NCBI GenBank assembly: GCA_034509735.1
Contig: JACGWO010000011.1
Span: forward strand, 27,326,979-27,390,978
Direction: 5' to 3'
Source: Sesamum alatum
Taxonomy: Eukaryota; Streptophyta; Magnoliopsida; Lamiales; Pedaliaceae
DNA: 64,000 nucleotides
Shown: positions 32,759-45,140 of the stretch, one piece after another
Layout of the letters: every line of letters begins with the position of its first letter
How positions within the stretch are numbered: position 1 is the stretch's first letter
Notes under the pieces: model-generated
Told to the model about the DNA's origin: nothing
Database searches by the model: none
The model's input: the letters and a program-made list of their open reading frames with translations, nothing else
Translations under genes and position numbers: made by a program

Positions 32759-33202
32759 GGACAATTACACCGTTATCTCTTGAAATTTAGTGTAATTAAA
32801 CATAAATTTTCTATAATTTACAAATTATATTTAGTATTTTTAACGTTTGTGTTCATCTACTAAATAGATATTAGCAAAAAAAATTGACTTATTATTGATT
32901 TATTGAATATCAAACAATTTTTTTTTAATCATACTACCCTTATAAGTAAATATATATCTTCTCACGTGCATTAATATGTGAGAGTAGTTTGATTATAAAA
33001 TATTTGTTTGACTTGCAATAAGTTGGTAATAAGTCAATCAAGGGTAAATATGAGTTTTCATTCCATTTTATTTTACTAATATCAGCAAATTCGGTGAATT
33101 TTGACTAATGAAAGGATCTATTCATCAGACGAAAACAAACATTAAGAGTACTAGGTGTAATTTTCTAAATTACATGAAATATATGTGTAATTACACCAAT
33201 TC
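32759..33202. mobile_element. Foldback MITE with terminal inverted repeats of about 110 bp
   Basis: The left end CAATTACACC...TGTAATT and the inverted right end AATTGGTGTAATTACAC align, and the match continues inward to 'TTAACGTTTGTGTTCATCTACTAAATAGAT' versus its diverged inverse. There are no coding frames. Right-half relatives are present in PIGP intron 2 (39180-39500). Confidence 0.6.
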
Positions 33203-33719
33203 TTAAACGAGACGACAGAATTAAGAACGCGAAATTCCACCACTTAAAAAAACCTTTTTTCGCATTTTGTTTTACTTACATAAAATAATATACAAGGAAA
33301 ACATGACTTGCGAAAACATCTTATATTATTAAAATTTTGATTTCGTGTACCGTATAGGAACTTTATATACGGTACATATACAGTATATACCAGTCATTGG
33401 GGTGACCCACCACCGGCAAGCGCCGGCCACACCCCATCCCCTGACCCACTTCTCTTTTTTCAAATTTCAAAATTTTTAAACGTTGCCCTAAAACAAAATT
33501 CTACACCCCAAAAAATAAATAAATAAAAAAGAGGAAAGGTACAACACCGCAAAACGGTCTCATTCAACCCCACCATACTAAAAGTGGAAGTGAACCACCC
33601 AAATATTACCCCCTTGTCCGCACCGCGCACCTGGCGCAATATATCCCTAACCCACACACGCTCCAACGAGCAAAACATCACACCCCCATTTTTCTACAGC
33701 ATTTTGAAAAACCAGTCCA

Positions 33720-33871
33720 ATTTCGACTTCTCCGACTCTCTCTCTAGTTCGGCAGTTGTTTCTCTACTGTCTGTTGCTTTAATCCTAAGTTTCTTTGTCT
33801 TCTCCTAACTTGAATTCGTTTAGATCTGTTGTTGTTGTGCCGAAATTTGGAAGTTTTATCAAGTAGAAAAG
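33720..33871 (+). promoter_or_regulatory. Promoter/5' leader of the dynamin-related gene
   Basis: There is no clear TATA box before the start codon. A CT-rich patch (33729-33748, CGACTCTCTCTCT-like) is typical of TATA-less plant core promoters and 5' leaders. The transcription start is probably close to it, giving a 5' UTR of about 120-140 bases. Confidence 0.35.
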
Positions 33872-36800
33872 ATGGCGACTATGGAGAGTTTGATTGGACT
33901 GGTGAACAGAATACAGAGAGCTTGTACCGCCCTTGGAGACTACGGTGGTGGCGACCAGGCCTTTTCGTCTCTTTGGGACGCTCTCCCTTCCGTCGCTGTC
34001 GTCGGTGGCCAGGTGATTTTTTGATTTTTTTTTCTATTCTGTATGAGAAATTTAATTTCTTATATGGAGTTACTGAGGAACTTAGAGAATGGATAGTTCT
34101 TGTTTGTTGGTGATGGTGCTTTGAGAAACCAGCAGATCCGCGCAGATAATGTAGTGGATTCTTTACTTTTTAGGGTAATTAGGTTTTTTTGTTGATTCAG
34201 TTGTAAGATGAGTGGCAGCGAATGTTGTTTATCTTTTCTTTGATTTTTTTTTTGTAGTTAATGGTGAATTGGAGTAAACTTTATGTGGGTTTTTGAAATT
34301 TCTTTTTGTGGTTTGAGCTGGATACAGAGTTCAGGAAAGTCGTCAGTACTGGAGAGCATAGTGGGACGTGATTTTCTTCCTCGAGGCTCTGGTTAGTCCT
34401 TTCGATTTGTGCAATTCGATTATACTAGCAAGGCTCCCATTGGATATTATGTTTGAGTTTATGTGATTATGTCCAATGTTTGATGCTTCCCAATTTTCCG
34501 GGTTGTTGAACTTAGGAATTGTTACGAGGCGGCCGTTGGTATTGCAACTGCAGAAAACAGAAGACGGGCAGGAATATGCAGAATTTGGACATTTGCCCCG
34601 GAGACGATTCACTGATTTCGGTATGTGTGGGACTGTTGCTACTTTACTGCTAAGGAAAATGGATGAGACAGTGATTTTAAAATCTGGCTTTCTGAAACTT
34701 AATGTATTTGCTCTCCTTTCTTTTACCTTACTCATTCTTTTTTATTTCAATAATTGTAGTTAGTATTAGTTAATTCTGGTGAGACTTCCTCATTTAAGCG
34801 GGAATTGATTCTTATTGGGTAGTTAAAATCAATTGATATTGGTTCAATGCTGCTCCTTCTTTGCTTCTCCTTATAACACAACTCTTTACCGATTATATTT
34901 GCATGTAGCATTTCAGATGTGGTGATTCAAGAATGTTTCTGGTAGTGACTGAACTGATGAAAATGTTTACACCATGTTATTTTCTAATGCAGCCTTGGTT
35001 CGCAAGGAAATTCAGGATGAAACTGATAGGATCACAGGAAAGACAAAACAAATTTCTCCTGTTCCTATTCATCTGAGTATCTATTCACCCAATGGTATGT
35101 TAATCTTTTATGATAATTTTTGTTTGGTGTTTTGAAAGAAATAAATTTGCATGACAAAATTTCCAAGTATGGTCTTATCCACCTGAGTAGTTTGCTGATT
35201 CTTTTGTGTTGTTTCTTGCAGTTGTCAACTTAACTCTGATTGATCTTCCTGGTTTGACAAAAGTTGCTGTTGGTAGGTTCTTGTTTGTTTTCCAAATTGA
35301 TATAAGTTTCAGTTAATATGAACTTTATCCAATGCGAAGACATTTAATCATTGCAGAGGGCCAACCAGAAAGTATAGTCCAAGACATTGAAACTATGGTT
35401 CGCTCATACGTTGAGAAGGTAAAGACAAAAATGTTTGTCTATTTTTGTATGGCTTTGTTCCACTCTCAATACTTTATCTAGAATATATTAATTATTAACG
35501 TGTATGCATATAAATCTTAGAACTAGTTATAAAAAATTTAGAGCTGTTAGTCATGTGGTTTAGTTTATCACGCCCATAATTGAACTCGGTTGTCTAATTT
35601 GCTTCAGTTCAAGGCTGGAAGGTTTGTCTCTTTTGCTCAAGTTATAAGTTTTTTTATGGTGTTTTACCCTTTTTATATGACAATTTTCTTCAACATGTAG
35701 CCCAACTGCATCATACTGGCAATATCTCCAGCGAACCAAGATATTGCAACATCAGATGCTATTAAACTTGCAAGGGAAGTGGATCCATCAGGTAAGAATT
35801 TCATTTCGAAAGTTGAGAGCGTGAATGAACGTTGAATAAGGTAAGTTATATGAACTTAGTTTGCCATTTTATGACTCTTGTGCAATTGTTGCAGGTGAAC
35901 GAACGTTTGGGGTGCTGACAAAACTGGACCTGATGGATAAAGGAACTAATGCACTCGATGTACTCTCTCTCTCTCTCTCCCCAAAAGAAAAGTCATAATA
36001 ATAATGATGAAGGATAAAGTTACACGATTTACTTGTTCTACCACTGAAATACTCTCTCTTAAAAAGTTTTAAGAAAACATTTCTTCTGTGGCTAATCTTT
36101 CATGGTGATTGAAAAGTTTGCTAAATTCTAAATAGTGTATTTTTCATAATGTTGACTGAATGTTGTTACTAATGCATTTGCTTCAAATATGTTTTCTTTT
36201 GTTTTCTTGCTTTCCAATTCAGAAATGGTAACCACCACATTCTTATTTAGTTCCCCTCCATCAGCCTTTTCGTGTTTCCCTGTCCTTTTTATTTACATGT
36301 CAAGAAAGAAGCATTTTAACTAATTCTCTTCTTTCTCTTCTATTGTTGATAGGTTCTGGAAGGAAGATCTTATCGTTTACAACATCCCTGGGTGGGTATT
36401 GTGAATCGTTCACAAGCAGAAATCAACAAAAATGTTGATATGATTGCTGCTAGGCGTAAGGAGCGTGAATATTTTGCTACAAGTCCTGACTATGGGCATT
36501 TGGCTAGTAAAATGGGTTCCGAGTACCTTGCAAAACTTCTCTCAAGGGTACCATTTTGTTTCTCATTTATGGTTGACCTCCTTATTGCACCACATGTTTG
36601 ACCTTACTTCCAAATTTTCTTTCAGCACTTGGAATCTGTAATTAAAGCAAGAATTCCAAGTATCACTTCATTGATTAACAAAAGTATTGACGAACTGGAA
36701 TCTGAGTTGGACCACCTTGGAAGGCCTATTGCTGTTGATGCCGGGGTGAGCTTCTTGCCTTCCTCATCATGATTATTGATATGAACTATTGCATTGTTTT

Positions 36801-37040
36801 GCAGCAAATAATGTTTGTATTTCAGGCTCAATTGTACACCATCTTGGAACTTTGCCGTGCTTTTGACAAAATATTCAAGGAGCATCTGGATGGAGGGTAT
36901 GTTTTGACAAAATAGATGGAGTTGCATCAAGATCCAAATTTATTCTTAAAATATCATTCTCCATTACAGTAATCCCTTGCTTTTTGTTCTTTCTGATTTC
37001 CCTATAATATAAACACGTGCACCCCTCTCCCCCCCCCAAA

Positions 37041-37071
<31 letters not shown>

Positions 37072-38319
37072 CTAGGTGGTGTTTATTAAAAAATATCACC
37101 AAAGACATGATTTGATGACACTAACATACATTGACCCTGCTTGAAGTCGCATTCCATTTTTGCATCTGGTTAGGTAAACTTATGTTTGTGCATCCTAATC
37201 ATCTTCATAATTCTTTCAGCCGGCCAGGAGGTGATCGAATTTATGGAGTTTTTGACAATCAGCTACCAGCTGCATTGAGAAAACTTCCATTTGATCGACA
37301 TCTTTCGGTGCAGAATGTGAGAAAGATTGTTTCAGAAGCTGATGGTTATCAACCACACTTGATTGCTCCCGAGCAAGGTTATCGAAGGCTTATTGAGGGC
37401 TCATTGAATTACTTTAGGGGGCCTGCTGAAGCTTCTGTGGATGCTGTAAGTAGTCTGACGTTAGAGCCCATTCTTTCTGATGCTAATATCTAGTCTCTTG
37501 CTACATCGATTCCTGACTGAAAAACTGTTTTCAGGTTCACTTTGTCCTGAAGGAACTTGTCCGGAAGTCAATTGCGGAGTGTCAGGTGAGTCTTTAAGTT
37601 CTTAATTGCAGATTCCGTTTTTCTGTTCAAACACCATTCTGTTATTTCCTAAACTTCCCTGGCGAAACAGGAATTGAAACGATTTCCAACTCTGCAATCA
37701 ACTATAGCTGGTGCAGCGAATGAATCTTTGGAACGGTTCCGTGAGGAGAGCAAGAAAACGGTTGTTAGATTGGTCGATATGGAATCTTCGTATCTCACTG
37801 TTGATTTCTTCCGGAGACTTCCTCAGGAAGTTGAGAAAGCAGGAAACCCTGGGGCTAACCCTCGGGAAAACTCGCCAGCTGCTGCAAATATTGACCGCTA
37901 CGCGGAGGGACACTTCAGGAGGATAGGTTCGAATGTGTCATCTTATGTAAATATGGTATCTGACACTTTGAGGAACTCAATCCCCAAGGCAGTGGTTTAC
38001 TGTCAAGTTAAGGAGGCCAAACAGAATTTACTTAACTACTTTTACACCCAAATTGGGAAGAGAGAGGTACGTACTTGCTCTGTCTTTCGATTTTTCTAGC
38101 AGATAATGAATACATGATAAAGTCAACAAAATTGATAGAATTTTAGAAGGTTCTACAGACGATTTATGCTGCCAATTGATGATATTGCAGGGTAAGCAAC
38201 TCGCAGACCTATTGGACGAAGATCCAGCATTGATGGAGAGGAGGCAGCAATGTGCTAAAAGGCTTGAACTTTACAAGAAAGCAAGAGATGAGATTGATTC
38301 TGTGTCATGGGCTCGATGA
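33872..38319 (+). CDS. DRP1E: Dynamin-related protein, DRP1E type
   Basis: A large GTPase of the plant DRP1 family (phragmoplastin-like), which remodels membranes at the cell plate, plasma membrane and in endocytosis. Fifteen exons join to 622 codons: 33872-34012, 34328-34391, 34516-34620, 34993-35094, 35222-35272, 35357-35418, 35701-35791, 35895-35959, 36353-36547, 36626-36745, 36826-36896, 37220-37445, 37535-37585, 37671-38066, 38191-38319. GTPase motifs are G1 GGQSSGKSS (45-53), G3 DLPG (145-148), G4 TKLD (214-217) and NRSQ (245-248). The middle domain and C-terminal GED follow, with no PH or proline-rich domain, as in DRP1. The N-terminus [18 protein letters not shown] and the Ala/Asn/Pro-rich insert near '[13 protein letters not shown]' favour the DRP1E branch over DRP1A. 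All exon joins keep frame, so the gene looks intact. It is convergent with PIGP. Confidence 0.94.
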
Positions 38320-38763
38320 ATTTGATCTTGTGGTAGGTACCGTTATATATGTTAATATAATTCACGATAGCAGTGATTTGCTGAATCTGGTTTCTTAACT
38401 GAAAGCAGGGATTTATTTGTGTGCTGTGTTTCCAATTCATTCTTACATTTGGTTGGATGTGAGGTTTTGTTTCCAATTCATTCTTACATCACATTATTCA
38501 TTGTACTGTCTAGCTACATTGTCATGATTTTAGAGTCATCGACATCTTGATTGACCAAGGTTTTCAGTTTTCACACAGATATAATCATGTGTTTTCCAGC
38601 ATATGTAAATTTAACATGTTTTTATTCAAACTCTAGAATATTCTCGGTTCATTACACTTGGAAAAAGAAAAAGGACATGACAATCTCTTTATTCTGACAA
38701 TTTAGGATATGATAGTCAGTTGCATGAGAATGTTATAGTTACAATACCATACATCTCTGAATA
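38320..38763. other. Convergent intergenic space, 3' UTRs of DRP1E and PIGP
   Basis: Only 444 bases separate two convergent stop codons, so the 3' UTRs may overlap. A direct repeat of about 20 bases (GTTTCCAATTCATTCTTACA) occurs near 38428 and 38469. GTAGGTACC after 38330 could be a donor for a 3' UTR intron, but no acceptor is obvious. Confidence 0.5.
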
Positions 38764-41336
38764 TTATGACATTGAGGTGGCTATACCTGTAGCAAGCTCA
38801 TCATGCATGGTTTCATCAACTTGGTTAATATCAGTGTCAGTTATAGGCTGAATATTGTAACTGGGCTGGTCATCATCATTTGCTGAAAGGATGCCACTCA
38901 CACTCAGTGGTGGTTCCTCACTCCATTCATCTGCACAAGTAGAGAGAAAGCAAAGGATAGATTTTGCCAATTCCTAACAACAGTACCGCATCCAATTTAT
39001 GGAATGGTCACTAAAAGCCAGCCAAAAAGAGTAGTGGTATTTACCAAAAATTGACTTCAAGGAGGTAGGAGGAGGAGTGGCCAAAAAGTCCATGCCTACG
39101 TAAATTCCAATTGCCACAACAATTGTCACCATTACATAAGGTAATGCCAAATACCTGAAACAAGGAATAAACATGTACGAATATTTGTTCACCAGTAAGT
39201 CAGTAATAAGTTAATCATAGTGAATATGAAATTTCATTCATTTTTTTTTTTTGTTAATATTAGCAAAATTCAGTAAAGAGATCTATTTGTTAAACAAAAA
39301 TAAATGTTTGGGGTATTATACATAAGGTAATGCCAAATACCTGAAACAAGGAATAAACATGTACGAATATTTGTTTGTTCACCAGTAAGTCATTAATAAG
39401 TTAATCATAGTGAACATGAAATTTCATTCAATTTTTTTTTTGTTAATATTAGCAAAATTCAGTAAAGAGATCTATTTATTAAACAAAAATAAATGTTCGG
39501 GGTATTATATATAATTTTTCAAACCACATGGGATTTATAATAAATTTTAACAAATGGGTCAAAATTTACTCTTACCTATTAAGTTCACTTTTCCCAAACA
39601 TTCTAAAATTTATCTTTTTTCTAGTTCTCCCAACGTTTGGCGATATTCATTCACAACGCATTGAAAAAGTACTTGAGTAAAGCTTGAGATCAAAGTTTAA
39701 AAGAACATATCCCTAAGGTTTCTCTCTCAGAAGATGAGAATATTTCCTCAATAAAGTAACTTTGATTGCAGAATAAGTACATGAAAAGGATATATGCATA
39801 GATGAGGGAATCCGAATAAAGCTCTGAAACCTAAAAGGCAAAGCACACGCATACTGACCTGCTTGGATGATAATAGATCCCTATAGAGTTCAACCAGTAG
39901 TCGGGAACATATACCCATACCAGGAAAATGACTGTTTCCACAAAACATAAAGATAAGAATGTGCACTTACTTAAGCTATAAATTAAAAAGAGAATCTGCA
40001 TCTTGCCAAGTTCCATTATGCAACAAAATGATAAAAATACAGGAATTCAACAAAGAATCAGGGATAATTACTAGGGCATCCCCTCAAATTTAGCATATCA
40101 CGAAAGAGTTATTCCGTTCTTGAATAATATACAACTACACCTCTGTTAGTATAATCTTTTCAAAATTGAGGCCTAGAATCATTTACTATGCACATAAATG
40201 CATCCCAACATCAATCACCATTATCCCCTCAAATTAAGCACACTGAAGTAGGCTTAAGCAGACTCCAATTTGCTCATCTGTACATGTTCAATAAGGAATG
40301 AGGAAAAGCATAACTGGAGACTAATCCCTTTGTTTGGTTTCATTTCCCCTTTGTTTTTGAGACACTGAGAAAACAAAACCAAACATAATATTACTCAAAA
40401 CACCTTTACCAGGTGTTTTGGCACGTTCTCCAATATATACATACATTCACCTACAAATAAACAATTATTATTATATATATATACATTTATAAAAATATAT
40501 AAAAGAAACATGATTTGACAATGAATAGTATTTTTTGTCTCCTAATATACAACACAATACATATAAAAAAAATAAATATTACTATATACATATATAAAAA
40601 TATATAAAAGAGACATGATTTGACAATGAACAGTGTTTCTTGTCTGCCAATATATAACATAATACATACAATATATTTTTACACTATTTAAAATTAACTT
40701 CAAAAACAAATCCAAACATACACTATATCTCTAACACACATTTATTTATCTCTATTTTTCTCTCTCTATCTTCACAAATCAAAACAAAACAAACTAAAAA
40801 CAAAACCAAACACTATGAATGTTTCTTATGTTAATTTCTGCTGGTGCAGATCAATAATTAGGAATCACAGTTCCGAGAGTTCATTCTAACTCTTGGTAAC
40901 ACTAAATTATTAACAGATTCTCACGCAGATTTTGCCATGTAGGAAAATTGATCATCCCTAACAGTCCTATCCATTTATGATTTACCGTAATTCTTCGCAT
41001 TTTCAAAATTTTAAAATCAAATCACATGCGCAGAGAGTAGAGATTTGGAGAAAAAAATAATACAAGTTACAGGAAATTCGCAATCATATCACATTGTATA
41101 TACACTGCAAGGGAATAGGAGTTCAGAAAACCAATGAAGATCAAACCTGCGACGAAGACAGTGGCGACGGACCCTACGAGGCCATAAACTTCAGAAAGTC
41201 TCGTCCCGCCCTTGGCGGAGCCGCCGAATCCTGTCGGAGACTGGTCGTCGGCGTCGGAAAAAGGCGCATTCCCGGTCCAATTCTGGAAGAAGCTCAGTAT
41301 CCTTCGAGGTATGTTCACAGAAGAACGCTCTTCCAT
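38764..41336 (-). CDS. PIGP: GPI-GlcNAc transferase subunit P (PIG-P homologue)
   Basis: A subunit of the ER membrane complex that transfers GlcNAc from UDP-GlcNAc to phosphatidylinositol, the first step of GPI-anchor synthesis. Four exons on the minus strand join in frame to 179 codons: 41147-41336, 39859-39931, 39045-39154, 38764-38930. After a hydrophilic N-terminus of about 48 residues, the PIG-P domain has two membrane segments: SEVYGLVGSVATVFVA, continuing across the exon junction into VIFLVWVYVP, and YLALPYVMVTIVVAIGIYVG. Between them is the signature PDYWLNSIGIYYHPSR, and after them MDFLATPPPTS. The acidic C-terminus carries PITDTDINQVDE, the usual plant ending pattern, extended by about a dozen residues. 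Intron 2 contains a tandem duplication with a copy of the exon 3 acceptor, and intron 1 a MITE. Confidence 0.9.
39135..39510. repeat. Tandem duplication (period about 186 bp) spanning the PIGP exon 3 boundary
   Basis: The segment starting 'cataaggtaatgccaaatac' at 39135 is repeated from 39321 with only a handful of differences. The unit covers the first 20 bases of exon 3 (on the minus strand), its splice acceptor, and a piece of a MITE related to 32759-33202. The second copy therefore supplies a spare acceptor inside intron 2. Confidence 0.8.
40328..40813. mobile_element. MITE-like insertion in PIGP intron 1
   Basis: The left end 'cctttgtttggtttcattt' and the inverted right end 'tagtgtttggttttgttttt' are similar. 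The AT-rich interior contains a diverged tandem copy of a unit of about 118 bp ('aaaatatataaaagaaacatgatttgacaatgaa' at about 40490 and 40605). No target-site duplication was settled. Confidence 0.4.
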
Positions 41337-42182
41337 CAGAATTCTTCTCTTTGGACTAATGTTGGTTGGGCATTTCGTCGAACAGATTGCTGAATCGAGG
41401 GGGCGATCAACTGAATTGTTGCTCTCGGATTCTGATTTTAGTAGCGTACTACAAGCAGTCAGGTACTAGTCCATAAAACGCGCTTAAAGTACTGGACTCG
41501 CGTTCAAAGTCATAGCGACTCTTCTACTGGGAAGGGTGACTTGTACAAAATAATTTGTTTGTTCCAAGTTCAACAACCAGGAATATTTCTATCAATAATG
41601 GTGATTGAATTTTAAAATTTTGTTATATTTATTTAATCAAATAAAAATAAAATAAAATTAATTGACTGTAGTTGTCAGTGAATATGAAATTATTAATAAA
41701 ATTAATTATAAAAGAAGATAGTAATTTGTAAAAAAAAAACGAATAAGAAATTGAAAGGAAGTTTAGGCAACTTAGATTTTACCTACTACGGCAATTACTC
41801 GATCTCTCCCTTCATAAATAGTGTAGATATAAGATATTCTGTTTATATATTTGAAATATGTATACAAGATAAATGAAAATACCATACTTAATACCGACTT
41901 GAACAAAGGATATATGGAATAACATAATCAATTATACTACTCGATATTAACATAATCAATTATATTAATGAAAATTAGTTACTAGGTTATAAATTTAAAT
42001 TAAAACTTTACATTTGTATAAATTATTTTAAATTCTTAAAATTAAAAATTATTTGTCCATACATATTTAGATGACGAACTAAGGCGGAGAAGGGCGAAGA
42101 CTGGGTGGTGGCGAGGGCGGACGAAGGAAAGGAGGGCGCCAGCGGGGCGAGGGCGACGGCGAGGTTTGGGCGCAAACGGGGC
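41337..42182. other. PIGP upstream region, no further gene seen
   Basis: The first 150 bases contain the probable PIGP 5' leader; I saw no firm TATA box. The rest is AT-rich. A GC-rich patch of GGCG/GAGGG units starts at about 42070 and continues into the MITE at 42183. Confidence 0.4.
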
Positions 42183-42769
42183 TAGGGATGAAAATAGGGC
42201 GGCGTCTGGGTTGGGTTTGTCAAAATTGAGACCAGCCTCGTCAAGAAAATTCCAGACCCGATTAGGACCCCGCCCCAGACCTGAGACTAGTTGGGTTGGA
42301 CCCGGTGGACCTGATAGGACCAATTAAAAATTTTAAAATATTAGAAAAATATTTATATTTTAAAAAATAATAATATCATAACTTTATAAATATGAGATAA
42401 TAATATTATTGAAAGGTTATTTTTTTCATAAAAATATGTGCATATTTTAGGCATTGAAATATTAAAATTTTTGTAATATGTGTTACTTATATAAACATCA
42501 AAATGTTTATAAACTATTTATATCATTATTTTAATTTATAAAAATATTAAATTTATGTATATATATAAGTATAAATAAGTATACATATGTTTTATAAATT
42601 AGTACAAATATATTTTATATAAATATATATAAAATATATATAAAATTAAGCGGCGCGGGTTCGGGTAACCCATTAAAACCTGAACTCACCCCGGGACGCG
42701 TTTTAAGGTTTCAAAATTCATCCCAATCGAGGCGGGTCCGGATCTAATCTGGAACCATTGCCATCCCTA
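42183..42769. mobile_element. hAT-like MITE with TAGGGATG termini, 587 bp
   Basis: The left end TAGGGATGAAAATAG pairs with the inverted right end TAGGGATGGCAATGG, a terminus common among plant hAT-derived MITEs. Flanks AACGGGGC and AACAAGGT are a decayed candidate 8-bp duplication (5 of 8). GC-rich segments at both ends enclose an AT-rich core. The surrounding GC-rich 'gagggcg' DNA (42070-42180 and 42775-42850) looks like one older sequence split by this insert. Confidence 0.55.
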
Positions 42770-43433
42770 AACAAGGTGAGGGCGCAGGCGGCAAAGGGGC
42801 CGTGAGAGCGAGGGCACAGACGGGGATTGGGGTGGGATGGTGGTGGGGTTGGAGAAGAAGGGATAATTTTTTTCTTTAAAAAAATTAATAATTTAAATTG
42901 CCTTTTTAGTAAATAAATTATTGATTTTACTAATTCTAATATGATTTATAATAAATACATAAATTATTTTGAATTATCATTTATTAATTTTAGTAAAATT
43001 AGTTATAAATAAAAATAGAGGAAATAATTTTATAATTTTAATAATTTCTACAAATGTGATAATATTAATTTAAACTTATAATCTAATAACTAATTTAATT
43101 ATTAATTGAATATTTTAATTATTAAATTGTGTAATTTTATATAGAGATTCAATAAAAAAGGTAATAAATAATTTAAACTTAAAGTAAAAATTGGTATAAA
43201 TAATAAATAAATTATATAGGGTGATGTTACTCATCCCATAAACATTATTCTAACATCCCCTCTACCTTTTGGTAATTATAGAAACACCAGTGAGGATATT
43301 GCTGTCCTTGAAAAATTATATTAAAATTTGACCAGGTTAATAGGAGCACTTTTGGGTTTTAAAGGCTGTCAGGGATGATTTCTGTAAGTTTTTAAAAGAC
43401 ATGGGTGATTTGTGTTAAACGACAATAGGTAAA
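42770..43433. other. Intergenic, no gene seen
   Basis: A short GC-rich stretch to about 42860 (right half of the sequence split by the MITE) is followed by AT-rich DNA. A MITE-like phrase 'ctcatcccataaacattattctaacatcccct' lies near 43225 without a recognised partner. Confidence 0.4.
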
Positions 43434-44587
43434 GGCCATGTTTACTGCATCGTATTAGCCCAAATATCTGGGTTAATACGTCATTGCCCGGTGTTTACTA
43501 GCAACATGGTTGGCCCGCTATAAATCCGTTGGCCCTGCTATTAACGCCCACAAAACCCCATGCTATAATATGGGTTCTAGGGTACATATTAGCAATGTGT
43601 GGACCCCAAAGTAATTTGAACTAATTTTTTTTGCCTTAGTTGCCCCTCATATATGAGTCCGAAATTCCGTTTCTGACCTAATTTTTTTATTTAATTACAT
43701 ACTGTCTTAAATGTTGTATTAAATGTTGTGTCATGGTTAGGTGGCCATTAATGCACGAAATTATAACTAAGTTTCTTTCGTTCCTTCACTCCATTCCAAC
43801 AGGTCCTTCCTCAAGTCTTTTTCTCTCTAGATTTTCTCTGTTCAAGCTGCGGAGACGTGGGTTTCTTTCTTCATATACTCCTTCACTACGCCGTCTGCAA
43901 GTTCTAACTCATCTTAATCTCATGTTTCAGTTTAAGGCTTGTTCTTCTTGTGCACAAGGCGTTGGAGGAATTTTGGTAGCATCCTGTGCGACTTATTTTT
44001 AGGACCAGGTGATGCAAGGAGGTCTCCTTATTCAGAGTGGATGTTTTCCTCCATTACTGCGGACAAGTTTTCTGGTAGGAAACCCTATTCACATAAAAAC
44101 CTACCTATCTTAACTGGAAGAAACCGCGAGCAAAACAACACCAGAAGGAGATATTCACATGCATTAACGGGAGAGTGAGATTAGGCCATGAACACAAGCT
44201 AGACTTCATTAATGAGGGCAATTTGGTAGATGAGCGCGCTAACAGAAGATATTTCGTGCAGCAAGCTTTTACTATGGAGGATTGCACATTATGACACTGT
44301 AAATGCAAGATAGTGCTCAAGATATTGCTTAGCATAAATCCACATTTATTACCCCACATGACCAATTTGATAGTTATTTAATACCATGAACAAAAATGTA
44401 ATTACACCAACAATATAGATTGCAGTGGATGATAATAAATACCAGATTATTTGTTCTTCCGAGTTATTACCAGAATAATTGATACGAAGTAAACACACGA
44501 TGTCATAATATAGTATGGGAAAGTGTTATAGATAGTATGGGTCTACTATAATATGTGTTAATACAATATGTTGCGGTAAACATGGCC
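43434..44587. mobile_element. TIR transposon relic, 1154 bp, ends GGCCATGTTTAC
   Basis: The left end GGCCATGTTTACTGCATCGT and the inverted right end GGCCATGTTTACCGCAACAT match at most positions. AAA lies on both sides (43431-43433 and 44588-44590). The length exceeds a typical MITE, and the interior (43730-44180) is GC-richer with short open frames of no recognised family, so it may be a deleted autonomous element or one with captured sequence. Superfamily is uncertain. Confidence 0.55.
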
Positions 44588-44934
44588 AAATGACGTAAAT
44601 GTAATTATTCCTTAAATTTGAAAATTAATCAAAAACAAAAATTTAAGTAATATTAAATATCAAAATAAGATTTAAGTTATATTACTAAACAATTATCCAA
44701 AAAACTGTTAATTCTTTTGGATAATGATAAATAATCTTACACTTATCTAAGTTTAAATAAAAGAAGTATTTTATTATGTGGCAGAAGTAAAATTCAAAGA
44801 GGCTTTTTCAAGTATGCGCATACATGATGTGTATTTGGATAACCTGTATATTTATGTTTTATTATACATAGATTATCTATTTATTATATTATCTATAATA
44901 TGTCTTTATGTAAATTGAATTATTTTTAAATTTT

Positions 44935-45140
44935 TTGAATTTTTTTGGACTACAATGCTAGAGAGAAGTTTCTTAAGTTTTATACATGACAGCAATAATG
45001 CAATTTGCCTTGGTTGATTTTTCTACAATTTTAACTAAAAATTTAAGGGCAAAATGATCAATTTCAAACTTTTGGTTAAAAATTAGAAACCTCATGGGGT
45101 GTTTGCCAATCCTAAGAGGAGATGACTGTAATTTATCCAA
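44935..45140. mobile_element. Partial copy of the 3153-3563 foldback MITE
   Basis: 'TTGGACTACAATGC', 'GAAGTTTCTTAAGTTTT', 'GCAATAATG.AATTTGCC', 'TTAAGGGCAAAATG' and a terminal 'GACTGTAATTTATCC' follow the right half of the element at 3153-3563 in the same order. The left half is missing. Confidence 0.6.

Noticed and set aside
41780..41830. Minus-strand TCTACACTATTTATGAAGG resembling a Helitron 5' end
   Set aside because: No matching hairpin plus CTRR terminus found to the left, so the likeness alone is not enough.
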